The notes beneath the pieces were generated by a model. That model did no database searches. It saw nothing but the letters and a program-made list of their open reading frames with translations, and had not been told where the DNA came from. Source: Lentzea nigeriaca (GTDB taxonomy: Bacteria > Actinomycetota > Actinomycetes > Mycobacteriales > Pseudonocardiaceae). Taken from it: a stretch of 64,000 bases of DNA. The position numbers were made by a program, and so were the translations under genes. The DNA is taken from the NCBI RefSeq assembly GCF_016907955.1, contig NZ_JAFBCX010000008.1, forward strand, positions 248,001-312,000. The letters run 5' to 3'. Position 1 is the first letter of the stretch. Every line of letters begins with the position of its first letter. Positions 56,522-64,000 of this stretch are shown here, piece after piece.

Positions 56522-57394
56522 GTGATCGGACTGAGGACGCTACGAGCGGTGGCCATGACCGCCGCGACGCTCGGGGGGCTCTCCGGTGCCCTGGTCGGGC
56601 TGCTGACCGAGCAGGGCAGACGTGCCCGGATCGCCATCGGCGTGCTGGAGCACCTGTGGCCCGCACCCGACGGTGTCTACCTCGACGACGGCCGCGACCC
56701 GCTGCGGTTCGCCCTGCTCGGTGACTCGATGGCGGTCGGCGTCGGTGTGACGCATCCCTCGCAGATGCCGGGCGTGCTGCTGGCCCAGGCGCTCGCAGAG
56801 GAAGCCGAACGGCCGGTGCGCCTCTCGACCCACGCCGTGAGCGGCTCGACCACGCGGGACCTGATCGCGCAGGTCGACGCGGCCGTCCGGGAAGCGCCCC
56901 AGGTGGCGTTGATCATCATCGGCGCGAACGACGTGACCTCGCGGCTGGGGGTGCGCGAGTCCGCCTCCCTGCTGGGCGAACAGGTTCGCAGGCTGCGCGC
57001 CGCCGGGTCCGGTGTCGTCGTCGGCACCTGCCCCGACCTCGGGACCGTGCGGCCGATTCCGCAGCCGCTGCGGTTCGTCGGGCACCAGTACAGCCTGCGG
57101 CTCGCGGCGGCGCAGACCGCCGAGGTGAAGCGGGCGGGCGGCGTGCCGGTGTCGTTGGCCAACCTGCTGGCGCCGGAGTTCATGGCGCGGCACGTCGACA
57201 TGTTCAGCACCGACCGCTTTCATCCCAGCGCCGTCGGCTACGAGGCCGCGGCCGGTGTGCTGCTCGCGCCGTTGTGCCAGGTCGCGGGACTGTGGCCGGG
57301 CTGGGTCGCGCCCGCGTTGCCACTGCGGTCGGCGGCGGCTCTCGCGGTGCGGCCGGCGCGCGTGCCGTGGTGGCCGCAAAGACGGCACGCCTGA
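56522..57394 (+). CDS. SGNH/GDSL hydrolase
   Basis: About 290 residues. N-terminal hydrophobic anchor (AVAMTAATLGGLSGALVGLL), then the SGNH fold: block I LLGDSMAVGVGV (nucleophile Ser), Gly in AVSGSTTRDL, Asn in IIIGANDVTS, and the Asp/His pair in DRFHPSAVGYEAAA. Equivalent of Rv1075c, an esterase. Start GTG 56522 is chosen for spacing from GGAAAGGGG; GTG 56513 or 56459 would lengthen it. Substrate not evident. Confidence 0.87.
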   Translation: MIGLRTLRAVAMTAATLGGLSGALVGLLTEQGRRARIAIGVLEHLWPAPDGVYLDDGRDPLRFALLGDSMAVGVGVTHPSQMPGVLLAQALAEEAERPVRLSTHAVSGSTTRDLIAQVDAAVREAPQVALIIIGANDVTSRLGVRESASLLGEQVRRLRAAGSGVVVGTCPDLGTVRPIPQPLRFVGHQYSLRLAAAQTAEVKRAGGVPVSLANLLAPEFMARHVDMFSTDRFHPSAVGYEAAAGVLLAPLCQVAGLWPGWVAPALPLRSAAALAVRPARVPWWPQRRHA

Positions 57395-57485
57395 GTTTCG
57401 AAATTCGCGTCACGTGCGCTGGCCGGGGTGAGCGGGCGTTAACTACGCTCGGCGGCAACCTTGACTCTCAACGAGGAGTTTCGTG

Positions 57486-58706
57486 ATGCCTGAGGCCGTG
57501 ATCGTCTCCGCTGCCCGCTCCCCCATCGGCCGCGCGGGCAAGGGCTCGCTGAAGGACGTGCGGCCGGACGACCTGGCCGCGCAGATGGTGCGAGCAGCGC
57601 TCGACAAGGTCCCCCAGCTCGACCCCGCGCAGATCGACGACCTGATGCTCGGCTGCGGCCTGCCCGGCGGCGAGCAGGGCTTCAACATGGCGCGCGTCGT
57701 CGCCGTGCTGCTCGGCCAGGACTCCCTGCCCGGCACGACCGTCACCCGGTACTGCGCCTCGTCGCTGCAGACGACGCGCATGGCCCTGCACGCCATCAAG
57801 GCCGGCGAGGGCGACGTGTTCATCTCGGCCGGTGTCGAGGCCGTCTCGCGGTTCGCGAAGGGCAGCTCCGACTCGTGGCCCGACACCCACAACCCGATCT
57901 TCGCCGACGCCGAGGCGCGCACCGTCTCGGTCGCCCAGTCCGGTGCTGACGAGTGGGTCGACCCGCGCACGCTCGACACCGTGCCGGACATCTACATCCC
58001 GATGGGCCAGACCGCCGAGAACCTGGCTCTGCTGAAGGGGATCTCGCGGCAGGAGATGGACGAGTTCGGCGTCCGCTCGCAGAACCTCGCGGAGAAGGCG
58101 ATCGCGGACGGCTTCTGGGCTCGCGAGATCACGCCCGTGACGCTGCCCGACGGCACCGTGGTCTCCACCGACGACGGCCCGCGCGCCGGCGTGACGTACG
58201 AGGCCGTTTCCCAGCTGAAGCCGGTGTTCCGCCCCGACGGACGGATCAACGCCGGCAACTGCTGCCCGTTGAACGACGGCGCCGCGGCTCTCGTGATCAT
58301 GTCCGACACGAAGGCGCGCGAACTCGGCATCACGCCGCTCGCCCGCATCGTGTCGACGGGCGTCTCGGGTCTCTCGCCGGAAATCATGGGTCTCGGCCCG
58401 GTCGAGGCCTCGAAGCGCGCCCTGGCGCTGGCCGGACTGTCGATCTCCGACATCGACCTCGTGGAGATCAACGAGGCGTTCGCGGCCCAGGTGATTCCGT
58501 CCTACCAGGACCTGGGAATCGATTTGGACCGCCTGAACGTGAATGGTGGCGCCATCGCCGTCGGTCACCCGTTCGGCATGACCGGCGCGCGCATCACCAC
58601 GACCTTGATCAATTCCCTGCAGTTCCACGACAAGCAGTTCGGTCTCGAGACCATGTGCGTCGGCGGCGGCCAGGGCATGGCGATGGTGATCGAGCGCCTG
58701 AGCTGA
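57486..58706 (+). CDS. Acetyl-CoA C-acetyltransferase (thiolase)
   Basis: 406 residues. Nucleophilic Cys in VTRYCASSLQTTRMA (about 93), INEAFAAQ, the His motif NGGAIAVGHPFGMTGAR (about 354-370) and second Cys CVGGGQGMAM. Equivalent of Rv1074c (fadA3), acting in fatty-acid beta-oxidation or ketone metabolism. ATG 57486 lies 8 nt after AACGAGGAG; GTG 57483 is in frame next to it. Followed by a strong hairpin. Confidence 0.93.
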   Translation: MPEAVIVSAARSPIGRAGKGSLKDVRPDDLAAQMVRAALDKVPQLDPAQIDDLMLGCGLPGGEQGFNMARVVAVLLGQDSLPGTTVTRYCASSLQTTRMALHAIKAGEGDVFISAGVEAVSRFAKGSSDSWPDTHNPIFADAEARTVSVAQSGADEWVDPRTLDTVPDIYIPMGQTAENLALLKGISRQEMDEFGVRSQNLAEKAIADGFWAREITPVTLPDGTVVSTDDGPRAGVTYEAVSQLKPVFRPDGRINAGNCCPLNDGAAALVIMSDTKARELGITPLARIVSTGVSGLSPEIMGLGPVEASKRALALAGLSISDIDLVEINEAFAAQVIPSYQDLGIDLDRLNVNGGAIAVGHPFGMTGARITTTLINSLQFHDKQFGLETMCVGGGQGMAMVIERLS

Positions 58707-58729
58707 GCTTTTTTCAAGATCTGCAAATT

Positions 58730-58781
58730 GACGGCTGCAAGTAGCTCTGCTTCACCCGAACGGAGCTACTTGCCTGCCGTC
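58730..58781 (+). terminator. Thiolase terminator hairpin
   Basis: GCAAGTAGCTC pairs with GAGCTACTTGC, extended by GACGGC/GCCGTC; 15-nt loop, then TTTCT. A separate T6 run occurs at 58710-58715. Confidence 0.7.
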
Positions 58782-58868
58782 TTTCTGCCGATGACGTAAT
58801 TCGTCGCGCAACGGCGTCATCCGGCGAAGGGGAGTCCGTCCCTACCCGATGAGTTAGGAGGGTCGGAC

Positions 58869-59078
58869 ATGCCGTACGTGTGGTGGCAAAGCGAATACGA
58901 CCTGCAATGCCATGCTTTCTCCCTCGACCAGGCCGATGGTTCCCGGAGCTTTTACGAGGCCGTCTGCGAACACTCGGTGCCCGACGAGCGGGTGTCGCGT
59001 GCCCAGGCGGGTGCTCTCTGCACGACCTGCCTGATCAAGGTGGGCACCGAACTGCCCGACGTGCGCTGGCGGGCCTGA
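58869..59078 (+). CDS. Small zinc-knuckle-like protein
   Basis: 69 residues, MPYVWWQSEYDLQCHAF start. Cys and His pairs (QCHAF, VCEHS, LCTTCL) suggest one zinc site. AGGAGGG ribosome site 8 nt upstream. No family name recognised. Convergent with the Bax-inhibitor-type gene. Confidence 0.65.
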   Translation: MPYVWWQSEYDLQCHAFSLDQADGSRSFYEAVCEHSVPDERVSRAQAGALCTTCLIKVGTELPDVRWRA

Positions 59079-59095
59079 GGCCCCAGAACGCCGAA

Positions 59096-59123
59096 AGGGC
59101 GCCCCGCCGAAGCGAAGCGCCCT
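59096..59123. terminator. Terminator between the zinc-knuckle gene and the BI-1 gene
   Basis: AGGGCGC, 14-nt loop, GCGCCCT, 15 nt before the end of the convergent gene. Confidence 0.55.
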
Positions 59124-59138
59124 CCGTGAGCCTGGACG

Positions 59139-59942
59139 TCAGTCCGAGTTGAAGTACGACAGCAGGCGCAGGATCTCGGTGTACAGCCACACCAGGGTGA
59201 CCGTGAGACCGAACGCGATCTGCCACGCGTACTTGGCCGGCACACCGGCCCGGATCGCCTGGTCGGCGGCGTCGAAGTCGATCAGGAAGCTGAACGCCGC
59301 GAGGCCGATGCAGACGAGGCTGAAGATGATCGCGAGCGGACCACCAGAGCGGAGGCCGAGGCCGCCGTCGGTGAAGAAGCTCATGATCAGGTTGAAGAGC
59401 ATGAGGACGGCGACGCCGATGATCGCGCCGGTGATCCACTTGGTGAACTTCGGCGTGACGCGGATCGCGCCCGTCTTGTAGACCACGAGCATGCCGGCGA
59501 AGACGCCGATCGTGCCGATGATCGCCTGGCCGATGACCACGACGCCCTGGCCGGGAGTGCGGGTCCAAGTGTCGATCATGCGGCCGATGATGCCGCTGAA
59601 CGCGCCGAGGAAGACACCTTCGACGGCGGCGTAGGCGATGACCAACGGCGGGCTCGGCACGCGCTTGAACGAGATGATCAGGCCGAGCACCAGGCCGATG
59701 ATCGCGGCCGGGAAGAGCAGTCCCCACGCCTTCATGAGGTATGTGGCGATCGCACCGACTGCCACCAGGGCCAGCGTGATGCCGGTCTTGGTGACGACGT
59801 CGTCGATCGTCATGGGCCGCTCGCTGGTCAGCGGCGGCGGAGCCTGCTGGTAGCCAGCTTCGGGCTGGCCGAAGCCTGCATAGCCTCCGTAACCGCCGCC
59901 TGTCGGCAGGTTACGGAAAGCCGGGTTGCTGCTGGAGCGCAC
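59139..59942 (-). CDS. Bax inhibitor-1/YccA family membrane protein
   Basis: 267 residues. Gly/Tyr/Pro-rich cytoplasmic N-terminus (about 1-40), then seven transmembrane helices (ITLALVAVGAIATYLM, GLLFPAAIIGLVLGLII, AFSFLIDFDAADQAIRAG) with the conserved acidic pair of pH-gated BI-1 channels in FDAAD. GTG 59942 has AGGAGG upstream. Possible proton-coupled calcium leak channel by homology; role in actinobacteria unproven. Confidence 0.88.
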   Translation of the reverse strand: MRSSSNPAFRNLPTGGGYGGYAGFGQPEAGYQQAPPPLTSERPMTIDDVVTKTGITLALVAVGAIATYLMKAWGLLFPAAIIGLVLGLIISFKRVPSPPLVIAYAAVEGVFLGAFSGIIGRMIDTWTRTPGQGVVVIGQAIIGTIGVFAGMLVVYKTGAIRVTPKFTKWITGAIIGVAVLMLFNLIMSFFTDGGLGLRSGGPLAIIFSLVCIGLAAFSFLIDFDAADQAIRAGVPAKYAWQIAFGLTVTLVWLYTEILRLLSYFNSD

Positions 59943-60259
59943 CTGGTCCTCCTGGGGCGTTGCTTTACGCCGTCACGGGTACAACGAGCACGCTTGGTGC
60001 CAGGTTCCCCGTCGGTAAAGGGGACTTTACCCCTGACGACGATCACACGTGCGCAAATACTGCGCTAACTCCGGAGCGTAGTGAGATTACGGCGTGTCGC
60101 GGCGTGTCACTCACAAACCGAGTAAGGCCCGTCACGTTCCCCTCGCGTTCACACCCAGAGTGACGACACACATCCCCCTCGTGGCGGCTTGTCGCCGGTG
60201 TGGGGTACCGACAAGCTCGCACGCGGTGGTATCACAGGCCAGAGGGGGCCAAGATCCAA
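59943..60259. other. Divergent promoter region of BI-1 gene and surface-protein operon
   Basis: 317 bp without a gene. Contains the palindrome GGTAAAG-GGGA-CTTTACC (60014-60031) and two 10-bp-spaced GGCGTGTC copies (60091 and 60101). Both may be regulator sites. A GAGGGGG ribosome site lies just before the surface-protein start. Confidence 0.45.
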
Positions 60260-61648
60260 ATGGGCTGGAAACGTCTTGCCGCCGTGGCGGCGGTCTCGGG
60301 GCTCGTGCTCCTGGCCGCACCCACGACGGCGACCGCAGTCGGCGTCAAGGGCATCGGCCACAACGCGTCAGAGCGCCAGCCCCACGCCGTGCCGGGCAGC
60401 GAGTGGCACGGGTCATACGTCTACCAGGACAAGCAGGTGTGGTGCGTGCAATACGCGCTGCCCGCGCCGGACAGCAGCGTTCCCTACAAGCAAGGTGATC
60501 TGCTGCGGACGAAGGCGGGCAAGGAGCTGCAGCCCGACATCGCGGCGAACATCTCCTATCTCCTGCTGCGTTACTCCACGACCAAGTCGCCGGACGAGGC
60601 TGCCGCGCTCGCGCACCTTCTGCACACCTGGACCTCCCCGGTCGACGGAGCTGTGCGCCTCGACACGGACGACCAGAGGTTCCTCGCCTACGACTCCGCG
60701 TTCTACGCCTCGAGGCTGCCGCAGTCCGTCATGGACGCCGTCGCGCGCCTGAAGGCCGACGCCGAGGCCAACCGCGGCCCGTGGACGCTCACCGTCACCA
60801 CGCCGAAGGAACCGCTGATCATCGGCACCGAGTCGAGCTGGACCGCGTCGCTCGTCAAGGCGAGCGGCAAGGGCGTGCCCAGCGCGCCGATCGACTTCAC
60901 GCTGACCGACGCGACGCTCGTCGACGGCAGTGTCGGCGGCAGGGTCACGACGGACGCCGACGGCAACCCGGCCACGATCAAGGTCGTCCCGACGGGCCCG
61001 AAGCCGTCGATCACGGTGAACGCGGACTCCCCCGCCGACAAGCCGGTCGTGCACCAGCCGATCCCGACGGACGACATGCAGCGCATGGTCACCACCGGCG
61101 GCGAGAAGAAGCTCAACGCCAACGCCAGCGGGCAGGCCAAGACCGCGCCCGGCAAGGTGAAGATCACGAAGATCGACTCCGAGACCAAGAAGGCCATCGC
61201 GGGCGTCGCGCTGCGCGTCACGTCAAAGGACCAGACGAAGCCCGCGCTCAAGCAGGACGACACCGAGCTCGTCGGCACCGACGGCAAGCCGCTGGTGCTG
61301 CAGACCGGCGCCGACGGCACGGTCGAGGTCCCGGACCTGCGCACCCCGCAGGACATCTGCCTGGTCGAGGTGGCCGCACCGAAGGGGTACGAGGAGTTCT
61401 TCGACCCGAAGGCGCCGCCCGCCTCGTGCGGCACGGTCGCGGCGGGGCAGACGCTCGCGCTGGAGATGGTGAACAAGCCGAACAAGCCGGTCGTGCCCAG
61501 CACGATCCCGGCCGGTCAGGACGGCACGACGCCCGTCGCGACCGCGTCGTTCGACACGCAGCTGCGTCCGGTTCTGATGCTCGCGGTCGGTGGCCTGGTG
61601 CTGCTCGGTGCGGCGCTGGCAGGCTTCCTGGTGTGGCGCAGGCAGTGA
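60260..61648 (+). CDS. Cell-surface protein with SpaA-like domain
   Basis: 462 residues. Signal peptide (LAAVAAVSGLVLLAAPTTATA), an N-terminal domain resembling adhesive thioester domains (VWCVQYALPAPDSSVP Cys; no clear TQ motif), an Ig-like middle, a SpaA/prealbumin-like domain (GKVKITKIDSETKKAIAGVA, VEVAAPKGYEE), and a C-terminal membrane helix ending VWRRQ. No LPxTG is visible; a noncanonical site near VPSTIPAG is possible. Overlaps the sortase gene (GTGA). Confidence 0.8.
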   Translation: MGWKRLAAVAAVSGLVLLAAPTTATAVGVKGIGHNASERQPHAVPGSEWHGSYVYQDKQVWCVQYALPAPDSSVPYKQGDLLRTKAGKELQPDIAANISYLLLRYSTTKSPDEAAALAHLLHTWTSPVDGAVRLDTDDQRFLAYDSAFYASRLPQSVMDAVARLKADAEANRGPWTLTVTTPKEPLIIGTESSWTASLVKASGKGVPSAPIDFTLTDATLVDGSVGGRVTTDADGNPATIKVVPTGPKPSITVNADSPADKPVVHQPIPTDDMQRMVTTGGEKKLNANASGQAKTAPGKVKITKIDSETKKAIAGVALRVTSKDQTKPALKQDDTELVGTDGKPLVLQTGADGTVEVPDLRTPQDICLVEVAAPKGYEEFFDPKAPPASCGTVAAGQTLALEMVNKPNKPVVPSTIPAGQDGTTPVATASFDTQLRPVLMLAVGGLVLLGAALAGFLVWRRQ

Positions 61649-62337
61649 GTCCCAAGGCGTTTCTGACCGGCGTGCTGGTGGCTGGCGTCGCCGCCACCAG
61701 CGTGCTGGTCACCACGTCCGAGACCGAGGTCCTCAAAGGACACGCGATCGCGGACGAGATCCCCGTGGTCGGTCCGGGGCCGGTGGCCGACAGCCTCAGC
61801 ACGGGCCGGGGCGCCGACCTCACGGGGCTCGTCGGCGGGTCCAACACGGCGGGCGCCACGCCCGCCGACCCGACCCAGCAGCAACCCGCGCCGCCCAAGG
61901 CCGGTCCCGGTTCGGTCCGATTACCCGCGGGCGGCACCGCCACGCTGGTGCGCCGCGAGGTGAAGGACGGCGTGCTGCCCGTTCCCGACGGCATCGGCGA
62001 GGCCACCTGGTGGGGTACCGAGCTCGCGGGCTCCGAGGGCGCGACGGTGCTCGCCGGGCACGTCGACTGGAAGGGCGCCAAGGGTCCCTTCGCCGAGCTG
62101 TGGCAGGCGCAGAACGGCCGCGAGGTCGTGATCGCCGACAGCGCGGGCAAGGAGTTCCGGTTCCGCATCACGCAGATCGAGACGGTTCGCAAGGACGAGC
62201 TGCCCGCCCGCGCCGTCGAGTTCTTCGGCCCGCGCGGCCCGCACCGGTTGGTGCTGGTCACCTGCGGTGGCACGTGGATCGGCGGACAACAGGGCTACGA
62301 GGCGAACCGCGTGGTGATCGCCGACCCCGTTGGGTGA
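61645..62337 (+). CDS. Class F sortase
   Basis: Membrane-anchored transpeptidase attaching surface proteins. 230 residues. N-terminal membrane helix (LTGVLVAGVAATSVLV), Pro/Thr linker, then the sortase barrel with catalytic His in VLAGHVDWKG, Cys in LVLVTCGGTW and Arg in YEANRVVIAD. GTG 61645 overlaps the surface-protein stop, so the pair is an enzyme-substrate unit by context. Confidence 0.88.
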   Translation: MSPKAFLTGVLVAGVAATSVLVTTSETEVLKGHAIADEIPVVGPGPVADSLSTGRGADLTGLVGGSNTAGATPADPTQQQPAPPKAGPGSVRLPAGGTATLVRREVKDGVLPVPDGIGEATWWGTELAGSEGATVLAGHVDWKGAKGPFAELWQAQNGREVVIADSAGKEFRFRITQIETVRKDELPARAVEFFGPRGPHRLVLVTCGGTWIGGQQGYEANRVVIADPVG

Positions 62338-62376
62338 CGAAGCAACCCGTTCAGGTGACCAGTCGTCTTCTGAAGT

Positions 62377-63543
62377 GTGAAACGCTGGGGATGGTTGACC
62401 ACGGGGGTGGCGCTCGCGCTGGCTCTCGTGCTGGTGATGACTCTCGGTCCGAACAAGGACGAGCAGAACCAGGCGGACTCCGGCCCCTTGCCGATGGCAC
62501 CGCGACTGCCCGCGCCCAAGGACGCCGGCCCGACGCCGACGGTGCCCGCGCCGACCCCCGAGCAGCTGCAGAAGCAGCCGTGGATGCACAAGCTCGCGCC
62601 TGGTGAGAAGCCGCCGCAGTTCGTGCTGTTCTCCTTCGACGGCGCCGTGTCCAAGCAGCACTGGGACAAGGTCCTGCCGATCGCGAAGGCCAAGAAGGCC
62701 CACGTCACGGGTCTGCTCTCCGGCGTCTACATGCTGTCGGAGCAGGACAAGATGCAGTACCAGCCGCCGGCCGGTCTCAAGCGCGGCGTCTCCGACATCT
62801 CGTTCGGCGGCACGCCGCAGGACATCGCGGCCAGGATCGGCTACCTGAACCAGGTGATCGCCGACGGACACGAGATCGGCACGCACTACAACGGCCACTT
62901 CTGCTCCGGCGGCACCCAGCCGTCGGTAGACAAGTGGGACAACAAGGCCTGGAACGACGAGCTCACCCAGTTCAAGCAGATCGTGGACAGGGCGCGGGCC
63001 GCCGGGTTCAAGCTGCCCGCCGACGCAGTCCGGGGTGGACGGACGCCGTGTCTGGAAGGCAACTGGGACCAGGCTTTCCCCGCGATGGCCGCACACGGCC
63101 TGGTCTACGACACCAGCAAGGTCGCGCTGGGCGTGCAGTGGCCGACCGTCCAAAACGGACTGTACGAGTTCCCGATGCCCGAGGTGCGCGTGCCCGCGCT
63201 GGGCAAGCAGGTCGTCATGATGGACTTCAACCTCTGGTACTCGCTCAACGCCGCCAAGGACGAACCCTGGCGTTCCGCCGAGTTCGCCCAGATCGTCTTC
63301 GACACGTACAAGTCGGTGCACCAGGCCGCGTTGAACGGCAACCGCGCGCCGCTCGTGATCGGCAACCACTTCAACGAGTGGAACGGCTCGGCGTTCTCCA
63401 ACGCGATGGAGCAGTTCCTCGAGTACGTGTGCGACAAGCCGGAAACGGTGTGCGCCACGTACACCGAGGTGATCCAGTGGATGCAGTTGCAGGATCCGGC
63501 GGTGCTGGACCAGCTCCGCCGGATGCCCGCAGCCCGCAACTGA
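62377..63543 (+). CDS. Polysaccharide deacetylase-like exported protein
   Basis: 388 residues. N-terminal anchor (LTTGVALALALVLVMTL), Pro-rich stalk, then a NodB-like domain: FVLFSFDGAVS at the first motif (FDG instead of TFDD), DGHEIGTHYNGHFCSGG (metal His pair) and RGGRTPCLEGNW. The second Asp of the usual catalytic pair is missing, as in a known actinobacterial subgroup, so classical deacetylase activity is uncertain. GTG 62377 is 39 nt after the sortase stop, probably the same operon. Confidence 0.75.
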   Translation: MKRWGWLTTGVALALALVLVMTLGPNKDEQNQADSGPLPMAPRLPAPKDAGPTPTVPAPTPEQLQKQPWMHKLAPGEKPPQFVLFSFDGAVSKQHWDKVLPIAKAKKAHVTGLLSGVYMLSEQDKMQYQPPAGLKRGVSDISFGGTPQDIAARIGYLNQVIADGHEIGTHYNGHFCSGGTQPSVDKWDNKAWNDELTQFKQIVDRARAAGFKLPADAVRGGRTPCLEGNWDQAFPAMAAHGLVYDTSKVALGVQWPTVQNGLYEFPMPEVRVPALGKQVVMMDFNLWYSLNAAKDEPWRSAEFAQIVFDTYKSVHQAALNGNRAPLVIGNHFNEWNGSAFSNAMEQFLEYVCDKPETVCATYTEVIQWMQLQDPAVLDQLRRMPAARN

Positions 63544-63570
63544 CGTCACCCACCCGTGTTTGCTGACAGT

Positions 63571-63617
63571 ACGCGGGGACCTTTCGTACTCCAGGAGCGT
63601 ACGAAGGGTCCCCGCGT
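63571..63617. terminator. 19-bp terminator hairpin
   Basis: Arms 63571-63589 and 63599-63617 (core GCGGGGACC/GGTCCCCGC, one G-T pair), loop TCCAGGAGC, between convergent genes. Confidence 0.8.
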
Positions 63618-63642
63618 GCGCTTTCAACAGCACCCGATCGGG

Positions 63643-64000
63643 TTAGCCGTCGGTCGAGATGATCCGGTCGTCGTTCGCACCCGGCGAGCCGTTGTTGTCC
63701 TGGTTGGACGTTCCGAGCCACAACGTGCCGTCCGGCGCGGGAGCCACCGCGCGCACGCGGCCGTACCCCGTGAACACCGCCTGCGGGGTGCCGAGCGAGG
63801 TGCCGTTCACCGGGATCTTCCACACGCGCTTGCCGGTGACCGCGCCGATGTACAACGCGTTCTTGTGGAAGCCGATGCCGGACGGACCGGCCTGGCTGGT
63901 GCTCCACGTCTTGACCGGGTTGGTCATGCCCGCGGTGTTGCAGTTGCCCTCACAGGTCGGCCAGCCGTAGTTCTTGCCGGCCTCGATCCGGTTGAGCTCG
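63643..64000 (-). CDS. PQQ-type sugar dehydrogenase, C-terminal part (runs off right edge)
   Basis: At least 119 residues, no start in the window. The sequence LNRIEAGKNYGWPTCEGNC, then VWKIPVNGTSLG, GRVRAVAPAPDGTLWLGTS and a DDRI terminus match the C-terminal beta-propeller blades of soluble glucose/sorbosone-type dehydrogenases. Probably secreted, as its family usually is, but the N-terminus lies outside. Confidence 0.8.
   Translation of the reverse strand, partial: ELNRIEAGKNYGWPTCEGNCNTAGMTNPVKTWSTSQAGPSGIGFHKNALYIGAVTGKRVWKIPVNGTSLGTPQAVFTGYGRVRAVAPAPDGTLWLGTSNQDNNGSPGANDDRIISTDG

Overview
The window is high-GC actinobacterial DNA, most consistent with the Pseudonocardiales (Lentzea/Saccharothrix/Actinosynnema type). 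This is inferred from gene content, because no rRNA or tRNA gene is present. The evidence is a mycothiol conjugate amidase (mca), frequent GTG starts, TANNNT -10 boxes only 5-9 nt before many start codons (leaderless style), a chaplin-like secreted protein pair, and a gene order matching much of the Mycobacterium tuberculosis block Rv1074c-Rv1112 in inverted order: ychF, DUF6542, ispH, Rv1109c-like, xseA/xseB, glpX, fumC, phoH2, Z-prenyl synthase, hemolysin III, yyaL, Rv1083-like, mca, DUF4307, greA, metB-type, pra, cbs, SGNH hydrolase, fadA3-type thiolase.

Layout. 1-4.6 kb is one end of an integrative/conjugative-type element: a membrane coiled-coil gene cut by the window edge, an FtsK/TraB-like translocase, a DUF2637 membrane protein and a winged-helix replication-type protein carrying iteron-like repeats. 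4.7-13.5 kb holds ychF and DNA-repair genes (ada-alkA fusion, ogt, sbcCD, rmuC). 13.5-19.2 kb holds DUF6542, a WD40 remnant, ispH, exonuclease VII with a small unknown gene between its subunits, and glpX. 19.3-23.5 kb holds secreted and envelope proteins (a protease and two L,D-transpeptidases), a lipoprotein and a YumC-type flavin reductase. 23.6-30.4 kb holds fumC, trhA, a short prenyl transferase, the chaplin-like pair, a DUF885 peptidase and phoH2. 30.4-39.3 kb holds an ABC exporter, guaB1, an acetyltransferase, ligB, a 55-residue secreted peptide with three REHIL repeats, and a MocR regulator with a divergent DMT exporter.

39.4-49.2 kb contains two unknown genes, yyaL and a four-gene RNA-repair operon (hen1, pnkp, two RlaP-type nucleotidyltransferases). 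The genes are joined by start/stop overlaps and sit inside the otherwise conserved yyaL-Rv1083-mca order. Pnkp as given has a one-base frameshift near 46335. 49.2-59.9 kb is the conserved greA/lrp/hppD/transsulfuration/thiolase block. 60.2-63.6 kb is a surface-protein cassette: SpaA-like wall protein, class F sortase and a deacetylase-like protein. A PQQ-type sugar dehydrogenase runs off the right edge.

Transcription units are separated by unusually long, nearly perfect hairpin terminators, and several convergent gene pairs share a CTAA or CTAG fused stop. The most interesting items are the RNA-repair operon with duplicated RlaP and broken Pnkp, the REHIL-repeat peptide, the out-of-frame iterons inside the replication-type gene, the chaplin-like pair split by a terminator, and the concentric palindrome in front of a possible ribbon-helix-helix protein.
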